DNA of 60,783 nt from JANWXD01 sp037446115 (GTDB lineage Bacteria; Acidobacteriota; Terriglobia; Bryobacterales; Bryobacteraceae): assembly GCA_037446115.1 (NCBI GenBank), contig JBBIJF010000026.1, positions 1 to 60,783 of the forward strand, given 5' to 3'. The notes beneath the pieces were generated by a model. The model did not search any database, was not told the origin of the DNA, and worked only from the letters and a program-made list of their open reading frames with translations. Positions 18,011-25,648 of this stretch are shown piece after piece (positions within the stretch are counted from its first letter, which is position 1; each line of letters opens with the position of its first letter). The position numbers and the translations under genes were made by a program.

Positions 18011-19617
18011 GTTGCGGGCTGACGCGGGTCCTCCGGGCCGGCTGTTTGAGCCTGGTGCTGGCGGCGAGTTCCTTTGCGTGGACGGGGGCGCACAATGCCG
18101 CGTCGCGGCTTGCGGCGCGGCTGGCGCCCGAACCGTTCCGCTCCAGCTCGCAGTGGTGTGCGTTCGGGGTTTACCCGGACCGGATGAATGATTGGGAGAT
18201 CGCTCAGGGTGTGTATGGTCGCTGGGCCACCTGGCTGCTTGTTCGGGAGGCCGTCGAGGCTTTGCGCGAGGGTGACAACGCCCGGGGGTGCTTTCTGGCC
18301 TCCGTGGCGAGCCACTTCGCGCAAGACGCACTGTCGATGAGCCACTCGCCGCTTTTCACGATGGGCCCGGCGGACCCGAAAGCAGAGCTACTGCCGCCCC
18401 CGTTGCGGAACTGGCTGGTGCACCTGCCGTTGAAACTGCAGACTCGGGTGATTCGCCGGTACGGTACGGGCAGGCAGCAGGAGATCGTCGCCAGCCCGTT
18501 CTTCGTGGGAATCCAGCCTCCCGAGCTGCTGCCGGAGCTGTTCGAAGCGGTCCAAGGCTATGCCCATGATTATCTGGAAGGCACAGCCGCGGCCCTTGCC
18601 GTGGATGAACGGGAGCGTGGCACAATACCCGGCGCGGCCAAGCTGCCAGATGTGCGGCCGTGGAGCCCGGACAGCCTTTCGAGCGCGCTTGAAAGCTTCC
18701 ATCCTGCGCTGCGAGAGTGGTTCCAGCCGGCGCAGGAAGGCTGGGGCTTCTATCACCGCTGGCTGTTGGCTCACTACCAGGGACAGTGGTTACTTCCTTT
18801 CGCTCTTTTTGAGCCGAAGAGCCTGGATCAGGACGCGCCTGCTTTCCGCACTTTCGCCGCATTGCAGGAAGTATTCCGCACAGAGTTCCGTGTTGCGGTC
18901 GAGACGACGTTGGCTCTCTATCGCTATGTGTCAGTGGCCTCCCGCACGGAGATCGAGACCGAATGGGGCCGATGGGCAGGGGAAGACCCGCGGCTGGATG
19001 CGGTGGGGCGGGATCCGGTGCTGATCGCGTTATCCGAGGATCGCCGCGAATGGAGGCAGGCCGCGCAGTTTCTGGCTTGGGAAATTGCAGCAGGTCGGGA
19101 GCGCACCTCGGCCCGCGTCACAGGACCTCCTCCCATCGTCCATGCCGCCAGGCGGGAGGATCTGCAGCAAGACTCGCGGTGGAACGAGAGCCACATTATC
19201 TTTCTGGGTCTGAACCCCTCCGGGAGCAGGCATCTGCTGCGGGTGCGGCCCCGAGCCGACCGCCCGGAGCGGCTTGAGATTTTCCTCGCCGCCGGGAGAG
19301 CCGGCGACATGGGGAATCTTGTGGATGTGCTCCTCGATGAAGCCAGAGCCTGGCTGTGGGGGCGTGGTCCCTCTGGCGTGATTCTGCCGGCTCAGGAAAA
19401 GATCTGGGCGGGAGCCAGGCTTGCTCGGCAGTTGAAGCAGTTCAAGGCTCCTCCGGACGAACTCATCGCCTACGTGGCGCCGGAAGGTCGCCCCATCCCC
19501 TTCCGCAACACCGAAGAGGACAAGGCCGAAATGGCAAAGCTCACCGAGCGTGCGCGAGTCGTCGGGGAGACGACGCTCCTGAAATGGCTGGTCAGGCACG
19601 GGGCGGAGAAAAACTAG
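17983..19617 (+). CDS. Secreted zinc-dependent phospholipase C / S1-P1 nuclease-like hydrolase
   Basis: A 544-residue exported protein. The signal peptide ends SSFA, leaving W33 as the mature N-terminus (WTGAHNAASR). In zinc phospholipases C and S1/P1 nucleases, the N-terminal Trp and a His about five residues later bind zinc. The central signature H111-x3-D115-x5-H121 (HFAQDALSMSH) has exactly the spacing of the family's zinc motif. The C-terminal ~250 residues are unassigned. The ATG at 17983 lies inside the receptor gene; a TTG at 18007 is possible. The protein is about twice the length of classical PLC. Phospholipase and nuclease cannot be told apart here. Confidence 0.6.
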   Translation: MGGRQAVVLSCGLTRVLRAGCLSLVLAASSFAWTGAHNAASRLAARLAPEPFRSSSQWCAFGVYPDRMNDWEIAQGVYGRWATWLLVREAVEALREGDNARGCFLASVASHFAQDALSMSHSPLFTMGPADPKAELLPPPLRNWLVHLPLKLQTRVIRRYGTGRQQEIVASPFFVGIQPPELLPELFEAVQGYAHDYLEGTAAALAVDERERGTIPGAAKLPDVRPWSPDSLSSALESFHPALREWFQPAQEGWGFYHRWLLAHYQGQWLLPFALFEPKSLDQDAPAFRTFAALQEVFRTEFRVAVETTLALYRYVSVASRTEIETEWGRWAGEDPRLDAVGRDPVLIALSEDRREWRQAAQFLAWEIAAGRERTSARVTGPPPIVHAARREDLQQDSRWNESHIIFLGLNPSGSRHLLRVRPRADRPERLEIFLAAGRAGDMGNLVDVLLDEARAWLWGRGPSGVILPAQEKIWAGARLARQLKQFKAPPDELIAYVAPEGRPIPFRNTEEDKAEMAKLTERARVVGETTLLKWLVRHGAEKN

Positions 19618-19702
19618 CTCGGGTTGCGACGTCCCTCGACGGCCGGTCCGTCTCCTTGCGCGGGCTTCCTGATTCCGTTCCGCAGTGAGGGGTCCGGGGC
19701 CC

Positions 19703-20203
19703 TCAATCGCACTTGATGCGGTTGTTTTTGAGGCGGTGGCGGTCGGCGCGGCGTTCGTCCCAGATGTGAATCACCGACCAGCCGCGTTCGACCAACGCGT
19801 CGGAGACGCGGCGGCGGTGGCACTGGAACCACTTGATCTCGGCGCACATGTAGGCGGTCGGCTTCTGGCGGGCCAGACGTTCCAGTTCGAGCAGGCCGGA
19901 GCGGAACGCTTCGGTTTCCATGTGGGCCAGATAACCGCCGGTGCGATACCCGCCAAGGCGTTCCAACCAGATGTAGTCAATGCCTGCCTGCGGCAGGGCT
20001 CGTTCCAGCTCGCTGCGATTGAACTGCGGATTGTGGCGGCTCATGGGAAAGTGGCGGATGTCCACGAGCCGGCCGATGCCATAGTGCTTCAGGACGGCGA
20101 TCAGCTCCTCGAGGCGGCGAGTGGAGTGGCCGATGGAGTAGATGCGGGGACCTTCCGTTTCCATGGGCGGCGCGGCCGGAAACAGAGCCTGCTGGCGACT
20201 CAC
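19703..20203 (-). CDS. DUF488 domain protein
   Basis: A 166-residue cytoplasmic protein of the DUF488 family. Landmarks are IYSIGHSTR, LVDIRHFPMSRHNPQF, YIWLERLGG and the C-terminal CAEIKWFQCHRRRVSDAL block, whose Cys and Arg residues are family-typical. The function is unproven. The start is a GTG at 20203, preceded by a TACAAT hexamer at 20227-20222. The last eight codons are made from a sequence that is duplicated as a terminator-like hairpin at 12453-12479, so the C-terminal tail may be a recent extension. Confidence 0.85.
   Translation of the reverse strand: MSRQQALFPAAPPMETEGPRIYSIGHSTRRLEELIAVLKHYGIGRLVDIRHFPMSRHNPQFNRSELERALPQAGIDYIWLERLGGYRTGGYLAHMETEAFRSGLLELERLARQKPTAYMCAEIKWFQCHRRRVSDALVERGWSVIHIWDERRADRHRLKNNRIKCD
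19706..19730 (+). repeat. Second copy of the hairpin/T-run repeat
   Basis: ATCGCACTTGATGCG plus GTTGTTTTTG matches 12453-12479 except for a 2-nt deletion. Here it overlaps the 3' end of the DUF488 gene and follows the plus-strand zinc-hydrolase gene by about 90 nt, so it could terminate that transcript. Confidence 0.55.
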
Positions 20204-20249
20204 GGGATTCCTCGCGTTGGGATTGTACCGCCGGAGCCGGTGTTGCGGG

Positions 20250-20255
20250 TAGAAT
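20250..20255 (+). promoter_or_regulatory. Candidate -10 (TAGAAT) for the GH3 gene
   Basis: TAGAAT ends 7 nt before the ATG at 20263, so transcription would begin at or next to the start codon. No -35 match or Shine-Dalgarno is present. On the other strand TACAAT (20227-20222) lies 18 nt before the DUF488 start. Confidence 0.4.
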
Positions 20256-20262
20256 TCGGACC

Positions 20263-22470
20263 ATGCGGACGGTTTTGAGGACGTTGGTTGTGGTGCTGGC
20301 GGCAGCAGTGGTCCTGCGGCCGCAGAGGGCAGACGTTGGCTCGCGGGTGGAGGAGCTGCTCGGGAAGATGACGCTTGAGGAGAAGGCCGGGCAGATGACG
20401 CAGGTCACGCTCGCCGTGGTGGCCTCCAACGCCGCCGGCGACCTGGATCCCCGGCGACTCGAAGAGGCGGTGGTGCGCTACGGCGTGGGTTCGATGCTGA
20501 ACGTGGTGGACCATGCCTACAGCCCGGAGCGCTGGCACCGGATTCTGAATCAGATCCAGGACATGGTGGAAACGACGCGGCTGAAGATTCCGGTGCTGTA
20601 CGGCATTGATGCGATTCACGGGGCCAACTACACGACGGGGGCGACGCTGTTCCCGCAGGCGGTCGCCATGGCCGCGACGTGGAATCCGGAGCTGGCGCGC
20701 CGGGCGGGGGAAATCACGGCCTACCAGGTTCGGGCCTCCGGGATAGCGTGGAATTTTTATCCGGTGCTCGACCTGGGTCGCCAGCCGCTGTGGCCGCGTT
20801 TCTGGGAGACCTTCGGCGAAGATGTGCTGCTGGCGACCGAGATGGGGAGGGCCTACATCCGCGGCATGCAGGGCGGCGATGTGGGGGCGCGCGACAAGGT
20901 GGCGGCCTGCCTGAAGCACTACGCCGGCTACAGCTTTCCGTTCACGGGCAAGGACCGCACCCCGGCGTGGATGGATGAGCGCCTGCTGCGGCAGTATTTC
21001 CTGCCGCCGTTTGAGGCGGGCGTGCGGGAGGGGGTTCTGACGGTGATGGTGAACTCGGGCGAAATCAACGGCGTTCCGGGGCATGCGAACCGCCGACTGC
21101 TCACGGAAATTCTCAAACAGGAGTGGGGCTTTCCGGGGTTCGTGGTTTCCGACTGGGAGGACGTCAAGCGGCTGCATACGCGCGATCGCATCGCCGAGAG
21201 TCCGAAGGAGGCCGTGCGGATTGCGGTGATGGCGGGCGTGGACATGAGCATGGTTCCGATGGATTTCAGCTTCCGGGATCTGGTGATCGAGTGCGTTCGG
21301 GAAGGCTTGATTCCCATGAGCCGGATTGACGATGCGGTGCGGCGGATCCTGCGGGTGAAGTTTTTGACGGGCCTGTTCGACCGCCCGCGCCCGGATGCCT
21401 CGTTACTCGGCGCCTTTCACCGGCCGGAGTTCGAGCAGGCCAATCTGGAAGCGGCGCGCGAGGCCATCACCCTGCTGAAGAACCGCAACGGGGTGCTGCC
21501 GCTTGGAAAAGATCGCCGCATTCTGGTGACGGGCCCCGGGGCGGACTTACGGTCTGCGCTGAACGGGGGCTGGACGATCACGTGGCAGGGGGACCGGGAA
21601 GAGCTGTACCCGAAGGACAAGCTGACGATTCTCGGGGCGCTCCGGGCAGCCGCAGGGGAACGGGCTCGCTATGTGCCGGGTGCGTCATTTGACCGTGTAC
21701 TGGATCTTGGGGCAGCGGTAGAGGCGGCGGCGCAAGCGGAGGTGATCGTGGCGGTGCTCGGTGAGCGCGCCTATTGCGAGACGCCGGGCAACATTGACGA
21801 TCTGACGCTCGAGGATGCGCAGCGGCAGCTCGTGCGGGAATTGGCCAAGACCGGCAAGCCGATCGTAACCGTGCTGGTCGAAGGGCGCCCGCGCGTGCTG
21901 CGCGAGGTGGCCGATCTTTCCGATGCGATCGTGCTGGCCTATCTGCCGGGGATGGAAGGAGGGAGGGCGATTGCAGAAGTGCTGTTCGGCGAAGTCAATC
22001 CGAGCGGCCGGTTGCCGTTTACATATCCCAGGGCTCCCAACGCTTTGACGCCGTACGATCATAAGTACGCCGAACAGATGGAGGGTAACGTGTTTCAGCC
22101 GCAGTGGGAGTTCGGCTTCGGTCTGAGTTACACAAACTTTGTTTATTCCGACCTGAAGTTGAGCACTGAGAAGATGGCTCGCGACGGGGAGCTTACGGCG
22201 AGCGTGACCGTGCGCAACAGCGGCCCGCGGCGGGGCAAAGAAGTGGTTCAGCTTTACGTCTCGGATCTGTACCGCAGTATCACGCCGCCGGTCAAGGAAC
22301 TGAAAGGCTTCCGGAAGATCGAGCTGGAGGCGGGCGAGAGCCGGGTTGTCACATTCCGGCTGCGAGCGGCGGATCTGTCCTTCGTCGGATGGGACAACCG
22401 GAGGGTGACCGAGCCGGGCCGGTTTCGGGTGAGCGTGGGCGGATTGAGCGCCGAGTTCACGCTGGAGTAG
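20263..22470 (+). CDS. Secreted GH3 beta-glucosidase (BglX-like)
   Basis: A 735-residue glycoside hydrolase family 3 enzyme that removes terminal beta-linked glucose or related sugars from oligosaccharides. It has a short signal peptide (LRTLVVVLAAAVVL), then the (beta/alpha)8 domain with the nucleophile D297 in GFVVSDWEDVK. The GH3 C-terminal domain carries GEVNPSGRLPFTYPR. A fibronectin type III-like domain closes the protein (SVTVRNSGPRRGKEVVQLYVSD). This is the BglX domain order and length, so periplasmic location is expected. It is a single gene, followed at once by a small hairpin (22471-22483). Confidence 0.92.
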   Translation: MRTVLRTLVVVLAAAVVLRPQRADVGSRVEELLGKMTLEEKAGQMTQVTLAVVASNAAGDLDPRRLEEAVVRYGVGSMLNVVDHAYSPERWHRILNQIQDMVETTRLKIPVLYGIDAIHGANYTTGATLFPQAVAMAATWNPELARRAGEITAYQVRASGIAWNFYPVLDLGRQPLWPRFWETFGEDVLLATEMGRAYIRGMQGGDVGARDKVAACLKHYAGYSFPFTGKDRTPAWMDERLLRQYFLPPFEAGVREGVLTVMVNSGEINGVPGHANRRLLTEILKQEWGFPGFVVSDWEDVKRLHTRDRIAESPKEAVRIAVMAGVDMSMVPMDFSFRDLVIECVREGLIPMSRIDDAVRRILRVKFLTGLFDRPRPDASLLGAFHRPEFEQANLEAAREAITLLKNRNGVLPLGKDRRILVTGPGADLRSALNGGWTITWQGDREELYPKDKLTILGALRAAAGERARYVPGASFDRVLDLGAAVEAAAQAEVIVAVLGERAYCETPGNIDDLTLEDAQRQLVRELAKTGKPIVTVLVEGRPRVLREVADLSDAIVLAYLPGMEGGRAIAEVLFGEVNPSGRLPFTYPRAPNALTPYDHKYAEQMEGNVFQPQWEFGFGLSYTNFVYSDLKLSTEKMARDGELTASVTVRNSGPRRGKEVVQLYVSDLYRSITPPVKELKGFRKIELEAGESRVVTFRLRAADLSFVGWDNRRVTEPGRFRVSVGGLSAEFTLE

Positions 22471-22483
22471 CGAGGCAGCCTCG
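22471..22483 (+). other. Short palindromic hairpin after the GH3 stop
   Basis: CGAGGC-A-GCCTCG is a perfect 6-bp stem starting at the base after the stop codon. No T-run follows, so it may only protect the 3' end or help Rho-dependent ending. Confidence 0.35.
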
Positions 22484-22549
22484 GGCGGTTGGTCGCGGGG
22501 GCTCGAGGAGCGCGGAGTCGGGCGGGCGAGGATCCTTTAGAATGGAGGC

Positions 22550-22795
22550 ATGCCGGAGGAACAACGCAATCCTTTGGCCGGTTTCGAAGCGGGCCTGGAG
22601 GAACTCGAAAAGGTGGTGCGCGAGCTGGAAGGCGGGGATTTGCCTCTCGAGAAGGCGCTGGAGCTGTTTGAACGCGGCGTCCAGCTCAGCGAAGCATGCC
22701 GCAAGCAGCTCGAAGAAGCCGAGACGCGCGTGGAAGTCCTGCTCAAACGCGACGGCAAGATTCAGCCGGAGCCGTTTCGCTCCAACAACGGATGA
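22550..22795 (+). CDS. xseB: Exodeoxyribonuclease VII small subunit
   Basis: An 81-residue partner of XseA in exonuclease VII, which degrades single-stranded DNA. The family core is clear: FEAGLEELEKVVRELEGGDLPLEKALELFERGVQL. It starts at ATG 22550; GGAGG is only 1-2 nt away and a TAGAAT hexamer ends 6 nt before the start. It overlaps ispA as ATGA. xseA is not in the window. Confidence 0.93.
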   Translation: MPEEQRNPLAGFEAGLEELEKVVRELEGGDLPLEKALELFERGVQLSEACRKQLEEAETRVEVLLKRDGKIQPEPFRSNNG

Positions 22796-23676
22796 CGTTT
22801 TCCGCATACCTGGCTGAGGAGCGCCGGCGAATCGAAGAGGAGCTCGACCGGGTGGTTCCGGAGGAGACGGCGCCTCCGGAGGTGCTGCACCGGGCCATGC
22901 GCTACAGTCTGTTTGCGGGAGGAAAGCGGATCCGCCCGCTGCTGTGTATGGAAGCGGCCCGTGCCGTCAGGGAGGACGCCGCCGGGGTGGAGCGCGCGGC
23001 CTGCGCGCTCGAGCTGGTCCACACCTATTCGCTCATCCACGACGATCTTCCTGCGCTCGATGACGACGACTTCCGGCGCGGCCGGCCGACGTGCCACAAA
23101 GTTTTCGGCGAGGCCATTGCGATCCTGGCGGGCGATGCGTTGCTGACGCTGGCATTTGCGGTGCTCGGCGGGCTGGAGCAGGTGGACGGGGAGCGGCGCG
23201 CCAGGATGGTAAGCGAACTGGCGGCGGCGGCAGGCAGCGTGGGCGGGATGATCGCGGGTCAGGCGGCGGATCTGGAGGGAGAGGGGAAGACGCCGGATGC
23301 GGCGGTGCTCGAAGCGATTCACCGGGCCAAGACCGGGGCACTGATCCGGGCGGCGGTGCGCATCGGAGGCATTTATGCCGGCGCGGATGCGAGAGAACTC
23401 GAGGCGCTTTCCCGCTATGGGGAGCACATCGGTCTGGCGTTTCAGATCGTGGACGATCTGCTGGATGTGGAGGAATCCTCCGAGAGGTTGGGCAAGACGG
23501 CGGGCAAGGACGCGGCGCGACGAAAGATCACGTTTCCGGCGGTCTACGGGGTGGAGCGCTCGCACGAGCTGGCGGAGGCCGAGCGGCTTGCGGCGCACCG
23601 GGCGCTGGAGGTGTTTGCGGGGCGGGGCAGGCATCTTGCGGAACTGGCGGATCTGATTGTGCGCCGCCGCGCATGA
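22792..23676 (+). CDS. ispA: Polyprenyl (farnesyl/geranylgeranyl) diphosphate synthase
   Basis: A 294-residue trans-isoprenyl diphosphate synthase that condenses isopentenyl diphosphate with allylic diphosphates. The first aspartate-rich motif is D84-D85-x4-D90 (HDDLPALDDDD), the second is VDDLLDVEE, and the substrate-binding GGKRIRP and GRPTCH blocks are present. Both neighbours overlap it by 4 nt. The xseB-ispA-tlyA-nadK order is a common housekeeping arrangement, usually with dxs between ispA and tlyA; dxs is missing here. The product is probably farnesyl or geranylgeranyl diphosphate; the chain length is not certain. Confidence 0.92.
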   Translation: MTFSAYLAEERRRIEEELDRVVPEETAPPEVLHRAMRYSLFAGGKRIRPLLCMEAARAVREDAAGVERAACALELVHTYSLIHDDLPALDDDDFRRGRPTCHKVFGEAIAILAGDALLTLAFAVLGGLEQVDGERRARMVSELAAAAGSVGGMIAGQAADLEGEGKTPDAAVLEAIHRAKTGALIRAAVRIGGIYAGADARELEALSRYGEHIGLAFQIVDDLLDVEESSERLGKTAGKDAARRKITFPAVYGVERSHELAEAERLAAHRALEVFAGRGRHLAELADLIVRRRA

Positions 23677-24404
23677 AAATTCCGCGGCAACGTCTGGATC
23701 AACTGCTGGTGGAACGCGGCCTGGCGGAGTCGCGGGCCAAGGCGCGGGCGTTGATTCTGGCGGGTGAGGTTTTCGTGGAGGGCGAGCGCGCGTCCAAACC
23801 CGGCCAGATGGTGGCCGTGGATGCGGGCCTGTCGGTGGCGGCGCCGCCGGCGTATGTGAGCCGCTCCGGTAAGAAACTGGAGGCCGCGCTGGACGCCTTC
23901 GGCATCAGTGTCCGGGACCGGGTGTGCCTGGACGTGGGAGCTTCGACGGGGGGATTTACGGACTGTCTGCTGCAGCGGGGCGCCCGGCGGGTGTACGCCG
24001 TGGACGTCGGCCGGGGGCAGCTGGACTGGCGGCTCCGCAGGGATCCCCGCGTGGTGGTTCGCGAGGGGATCAACGCACGCTATCTGCGGTTTGAGGATAT
24101 CGGCGAGTATGTGGATCTGGCGGTCTGCGACGTGAGCTTCATCTCGGTGACGTTGATCCTCCCGGCGGTCTCCGCGCTGCTGCAGCCGGCGGGGGAAATG
24201 GTTATACTCGTCAAGCCCCAGTTCGAGGTGGGTCGCGGGCAGGTGGGCAAAGGAGGGATTGTCCGCGACCCGGAGCTGCACCGTTCGGCTTGCGAGCGGG
24301 TGGCGCAGGCGGTCCGAGCGCTGGGCTTCAGGGTGTCGGTGATCGAAAGCCCCATCGCGGGGGCGGAAGGGAACAAGGAATTCCTACTGTATGCCGGTCA
24401 TTAA
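23673..24404 (+). CDS. tlyA: TlyA family rRNA 2'-O-methyltransferase
   Basis: A 243-residue protein with an N-terminal S4 RNA-binding domain (QRLDQLLVERGLAESRAKAR) and an FtsJ/RrmJ methyltransferase domain. The SAM site is CLDVGASTGGFTD, with the catalytic-type residues in AVDVGRGQLDW, CDVSFIS and LVKPQFEVG. TlyA methylates ribose in 16S/23S rRNA in Mycobacterium, and the family is also annotated hemolysin A. The ATG at 23673 overlaps the ispA stop. Its 3' end overlaps nadK by 14 nt. Confidence 0.93.
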   Translation: MKIPRQRLDQLLVERGLAESRAKARALILAGEVFVEGERASKPGQMVAVDAGLSVAAPPAYVSRSGKKLEAALDAFGISVRDRVCLDVGASTGGFTDCLLQRGARRVYAVDVGRGQLDWRLRRDPRVVVREGINARYLRFEDIGEYVDLAVCDVSFISVTLILPAVSALLQPAGEMVILVKPQFEVGRGQVGKGGIVRDPELHRSACERVAQAVRALGFRVSVIESPIAGAEGNKEFLLYAGH

Positions 24405-25254
24405 GACGGTCGGGGTGATGACGAAGCCGAACATTCGCAGGGCCGCTGAGGTGGTGCCGGAACTGCTTGCGTGGCTCCGCGCCCGGGGGATCGAAGTGCG
24501 CTGCGATGAGACGACGGCGGACTATGCGGGTGAAGCCGGGGGTTTGCCCCGCGAGCAGGTTCCGGAGGGCTGCCAGCTGGTGATCGTGCTGGGGGGCGAC
24601 GGTACGCTGCTTTCGGCGGCCCGGGCCATCGGGGGGCGCGAGGTGCCCCTTTTCGCGGTGAATCTGGGCGGGCTGGGCTTCCTGACCGCGATCACGGTGG
24701 AGGAGATTTATCCGGAGCTGGAGCGCGCCTTCCGCGGCGAGCATCGCATCGGCAAGCGGAGCATGCTGCACTGCGAGCTGGTGCGCGGGGAGAGGCCGGT
24801 GTCGGCCTACGAAGCGCTCAACGACGTGGTGCTGACCAAGGCGTCCATTGCGCGCATGATTGATTTGGACGTGCATGTGGACGCCCACTTCGTGTGCGCC
24901 TATAAAGCAGACGGGCTCATCGTGTCCACGCCGACCGGCTCGACGGCATACTCGCTTTCGGCGGGGGGACCGATCATTTTCCCCACCGTGGCGGCGCTGT
25001 GCCTGACTCCGATCTGCCCGCACATGCTGACCAACCGTCCGGTGATCGTGCCGGATTCGAGCGTCATTCAGATCCTGAACCTCGGTCCGGACGGGGAGAC
25101 GTACCTGACGATTGACGGGCAGGTGGGCGAGCCGCTGAAACGGCACGACCGGGTGGTATGCCGGCGCTCGCATCATTCGCTGCTGCTGGTCCGCCCGCCG
25201 AGGATGATGTTCTTCGACGTGCTCCGGGAGAAGCTCAAGTGGGGCGAGCGCTAA
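24391..25254 (+). CDS. nadK: NAD kinase
   Basis: A 287-residue ATP-NAD kinase that phosphorylates NAD to NADP. It holds GGDGT (68-72), the NLGGLGFLT loop, the NDVVLTK motif and the STPTGSTAYSLSAGGP signature. It is the last gene of the xseB operon. A G+C-rich stretch with inverted repeats (25257-25330) separates it from the convergent zinc-ribbon gene and may end both transcripts. Confidence 0.95.
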   Translation: MPVIKTVGVMTKPNIRRAAEVVPELLAWLRARGIEVRCDETTADYAGEAGGLPREQVPEGCQLVIVLGGDGTLLSAARAIGGREVPLFAVNLGGLGFLTAITVEEIYPELERAFRGEHRIGKRSMLHCELVRGERPVSAYEALNDVVLTKASIARMIDLDVHVDAHFVCAYKADGLIVSTPTGSTAYSLSAGGPIIFPTVAALCLTPICPHMLTNRPVIVPDSSVIQILNLGPDGETYLTIDGQVGEPLKRHDRVVCRRSHHSLLLVRPPRMMFFDVLREKLKWGER

Positions 25255-25336
25255 GGGGCCCGGGGGACGAGCGTCCGGCCGGGCGTTTCCCGGGGCGGAG
25301 CGCGCCGGGACGGTGAGGCGAGGCCCGGCTGAGCGG

Positions 25337-25630
25337 TCAGCCGTCCTTGCCCGAGGCGGCGGACGTCGAGTCGGCCTTCTTGCCGTCCTTGGATTCGGTG
25401 GCGGCCGACTTGCCGTCAGCGCCTTCTTTCGCCTTGGCGCCGTCTTTGCCGGCGCGGGCGTAGTCGGTGATGTACCACCCGGATCCTTTGAACTGGAAGG
25501 CGGGCGGCGAGATGAGCCGTTCCAGGCGACCGCCGCAGCCCTCGTGCACCGCCAGAGGCGCGTCGGCGGCCTTCTGCATCACTTCGAAGACGTCTCCACA
25601 CGTCTCACAGCGATACTCGTAAAGCGGCAT
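25337..25630 (-). CDS. FmdB-type zinc-ribbon protein
   Basis: A 97-residue protein beginning MPLYEYRCETCGDVFEVMQK, the standard FmdB/CxxC_CXXC_SSSS start. C8 and C11 form the first zinc pair. The second knuckle is HEGC, so His29 replaces the usual third Cys, and C32 completes it. The C-terminal 40 residues are a charged Lys/Asp/Ser/Ala tail. It follows the S41-family gene by 18 nt on the same strand and is probably cotranscribed. The function is unknown, perhaps regulatory. Confidence 0.88.
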   Translation of the reverse strand: MPLYEYRCETCGDVFEVMQKAADAPLAVHEGCGGRLERLISPPAFQFKGSGWYITDYARAGKDGAKAKEGADGKSAATESKDGKKADSTSAASGKDG

Positions 25631-25648
25631 AGATCGAACTCCCTGTAA

